Source: an uncultured Oscillospiraceae bacterium
GTDB taxonomy: Bacteria; Bacillota; Clostridia; UBA1212; SIG427
Assembly (NCBI GenBank): GCA_902465325.1
Contig: CABQMV010000039.1
Span: forward strand, 1-14,921
Direction of reading: 5' to 3'
Length of the DNA: 14,921 nucleotides
Shown here: in pieces, positions 14,117-14,921 of the stretch
How the letters are laid out: every line of letters starts with the position of its first letter
How positions within the stretch are numbered: position 1 is the first letter of the stretch
Notes under the pieces: model-generated
Databases searched by the model: none
What the model was told of the DNA's origin: nothing
Seen by the model: the letters and a program-made list of their open reading frames with translations, nothing else
Position numbers and translations under genes: made by a program

Positions 14117-14921
14117 ATGCTGTATTTTTTTATTGCGCTTGCGGCAATTATTGTGGTGCTGATCTTTACTAATATCCGTATTGTACCCCAGGCAACGGAA
14201 TTTGTTATTGAGTTTTTGGGGAAATACCGGACTACCTGGGGCGCCGGAATCCATGTGAAGATTCCTTTTGCGGAACGAATTGCAAAAAAGATCACGTTAA
14301 AGGAACAGGTGCTGGACAGCCCGCCGCAGCCAGTGATTACCAAGGATAATGTTACTATGCAGATAGATACAGTTGTCTATTACCGGATTTTTGACGCAAA
14401 GCTGTATGCCTACGGAGCAGTGAACCCCATATCTGCCCTGGAAAATTTAACGGCTACCACGCTGCGTAATATCGTCGGAGAAATGGAACTGGACGGGACG
14501 CTAACCTCAAGGGATACCATCAATGGTAAAATGACAGCGATTTTAGATGAAGCTACGGATCAGTGGGGCATCAAGGTTAATCGAGTGGAGCTGAAGAATA
14601 TTATCCCTCCTACAGAGATCCAGAACGCCATGGAGAAGCAAATGAAGGCAGAACGGGATCGCCGGGAGACGCTGCTGCAGGCAGAGGGCCATAAGGCGGC
14701 GGCTATTACCAGGGCCGAAGGCGACAAGCAGGCGATGATTTTAGCAGCGGAAGGTGAGAGAGATGCCAGAATTGCCAGAGCAGAGGGTGAGGCCAAGGCC
14801 ATTTACCTTTCCAAAAAGGCAGAGGCAGACGGACTGAGAGCCCTGAAAGAGGCAGGGGTTGACGCGGCAGTACTGGAGCTGAAAAAGTATGAGGCGCTGG
14901 TAGAGATGTCCAACGGTCAGG
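14117..14921 (+). CDS. SPFH/band 7 (slipin/QmcA-like) membrane protein, 3' end outside window
   Basis: The first 268 residues are present and the frame is still open at the window end. An N-terminal transmembrane segment (MLYFFIALAAIIVVLIFTNI) is followed by the band 7 domain (VPQATEFVIEFLGKYRTTWG, GIHVKIPF, ITLKEQVLDSPPQPVITKDN, VNPISALENLTATTLRNIVG, WGIKVNRVELKNI). A long charged Ala/Glu/Arg coiled-coil follows (from about residue 175), with repeating RAEG/AEGE units. Such proteins form large ring-like membrane assemblies and are often paired with an NfeD protein, which could lie beyond the edge. AGAGGA (14101-14106) is a modest RBS about 10 nt before the ATG. Confidence 0.93.
   Translation, partial: MLYFFIALAAIIVVLIFTNIRIVPQATEFVIEFLGKYRTTWGAGIHVKIPFAERIAKKITLKEQVLDSPPQPVITKDNVTMQIDTVVYYRIFDAKLYAYGAVNPISALENLTATTLRNIVGEMELDGTLTSRDTINGKMTAILDEATDQWGIKVNRVELKNIIPPTEIQNAMEKQMKAERDRRETLLQAEGHKAAAITRAEGDKQAMILAAEGERDARIARAEGEAKAIYLSKKAEADGLRALKEAGVDAAVLELKKYEALVEMSNGQ

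Noticed and set aside
1..14921. CRISPR array, insertion sequence, prophage or integration site
   Set aside because: No regularly spaced repeats, transposase, integrase or phage-type frame was seen; the truncated tRNA at the left edge has no visible duplicated 3' end in the window.

Overview
The window looks like a chromosomal piece of an anaerobic, spore-forming Clostridia bacterium, most likely Lachnospiraceae or a close relative. The basis is a full-length spoIVA, a type 3 (archaeal/eukaryotic-like) prolyl-tRNA synthetase, Gram-positive ribosome binding sites and sigma-A promoters, and secreted proteins that carry type I dockerins. The family assignment is inference. I see no phage, IS element, CRISPR array or plasmid function.

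Left part (1-7887): a truncated tRNA-Gly gene runs leftward off the window edge from a perfect consensus promoter. On the plus strand follow a cytosolic GH2 glycosidase gene, a gene for a secreted dockerin-MBL-fold hydrolase, the housekeeping gene proS, a gene for a secreted dockerin-metallophosphatase, and an N-terminally truncated endonuclease/exonuclease/phosphatase (EEP) gene with a C-terminal membrane anchor. GH2 and the MBL gene are translationally coupled, 1 nt apart. Each is broken by what looks like one missing base (near 1053 and near 2139) and is otherwise fully open, so both look like very young pseudogenes or local sequence errors. A 16-bp palindrome inside the GH2 gene has a 14/16 copy over the GH2 promoter, 191 bp upstream, which suggests a two-site operator.

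Middle part (7888-11700): a leftward block. It holds gpmI (cofactor-independent phosphoglycerate mutase), a lipoprotein of unknown function with its own terminator and promoter, and an SGNH/GDSL hydrolase. A perfect 14-bp hairpin lies between the convergent EEP and gpmI genes.

Right part (11701-14921): spoIVA (spore coat ATPase) with a sigma-E-like promoter that overlaps the divergent SGNH-hydrolase promoter, then a strong terminator, a maltose/galactoside-type O-acetyltransferase with an extended -10 promoter, and the 5' part of an SPFH/band 7 membrane protein gene cut by the window end.

The most unusual content is the cluster of three exported or membrane-anchored hydrolases with phosphoesterase-type folds around proS. 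Two of them carry an N-terminal dockerin behind the same beta-rich module. Dockerins normally sit on plant-polysaccharide enzymes, so their cargo and their cohesin partner here are open questions.
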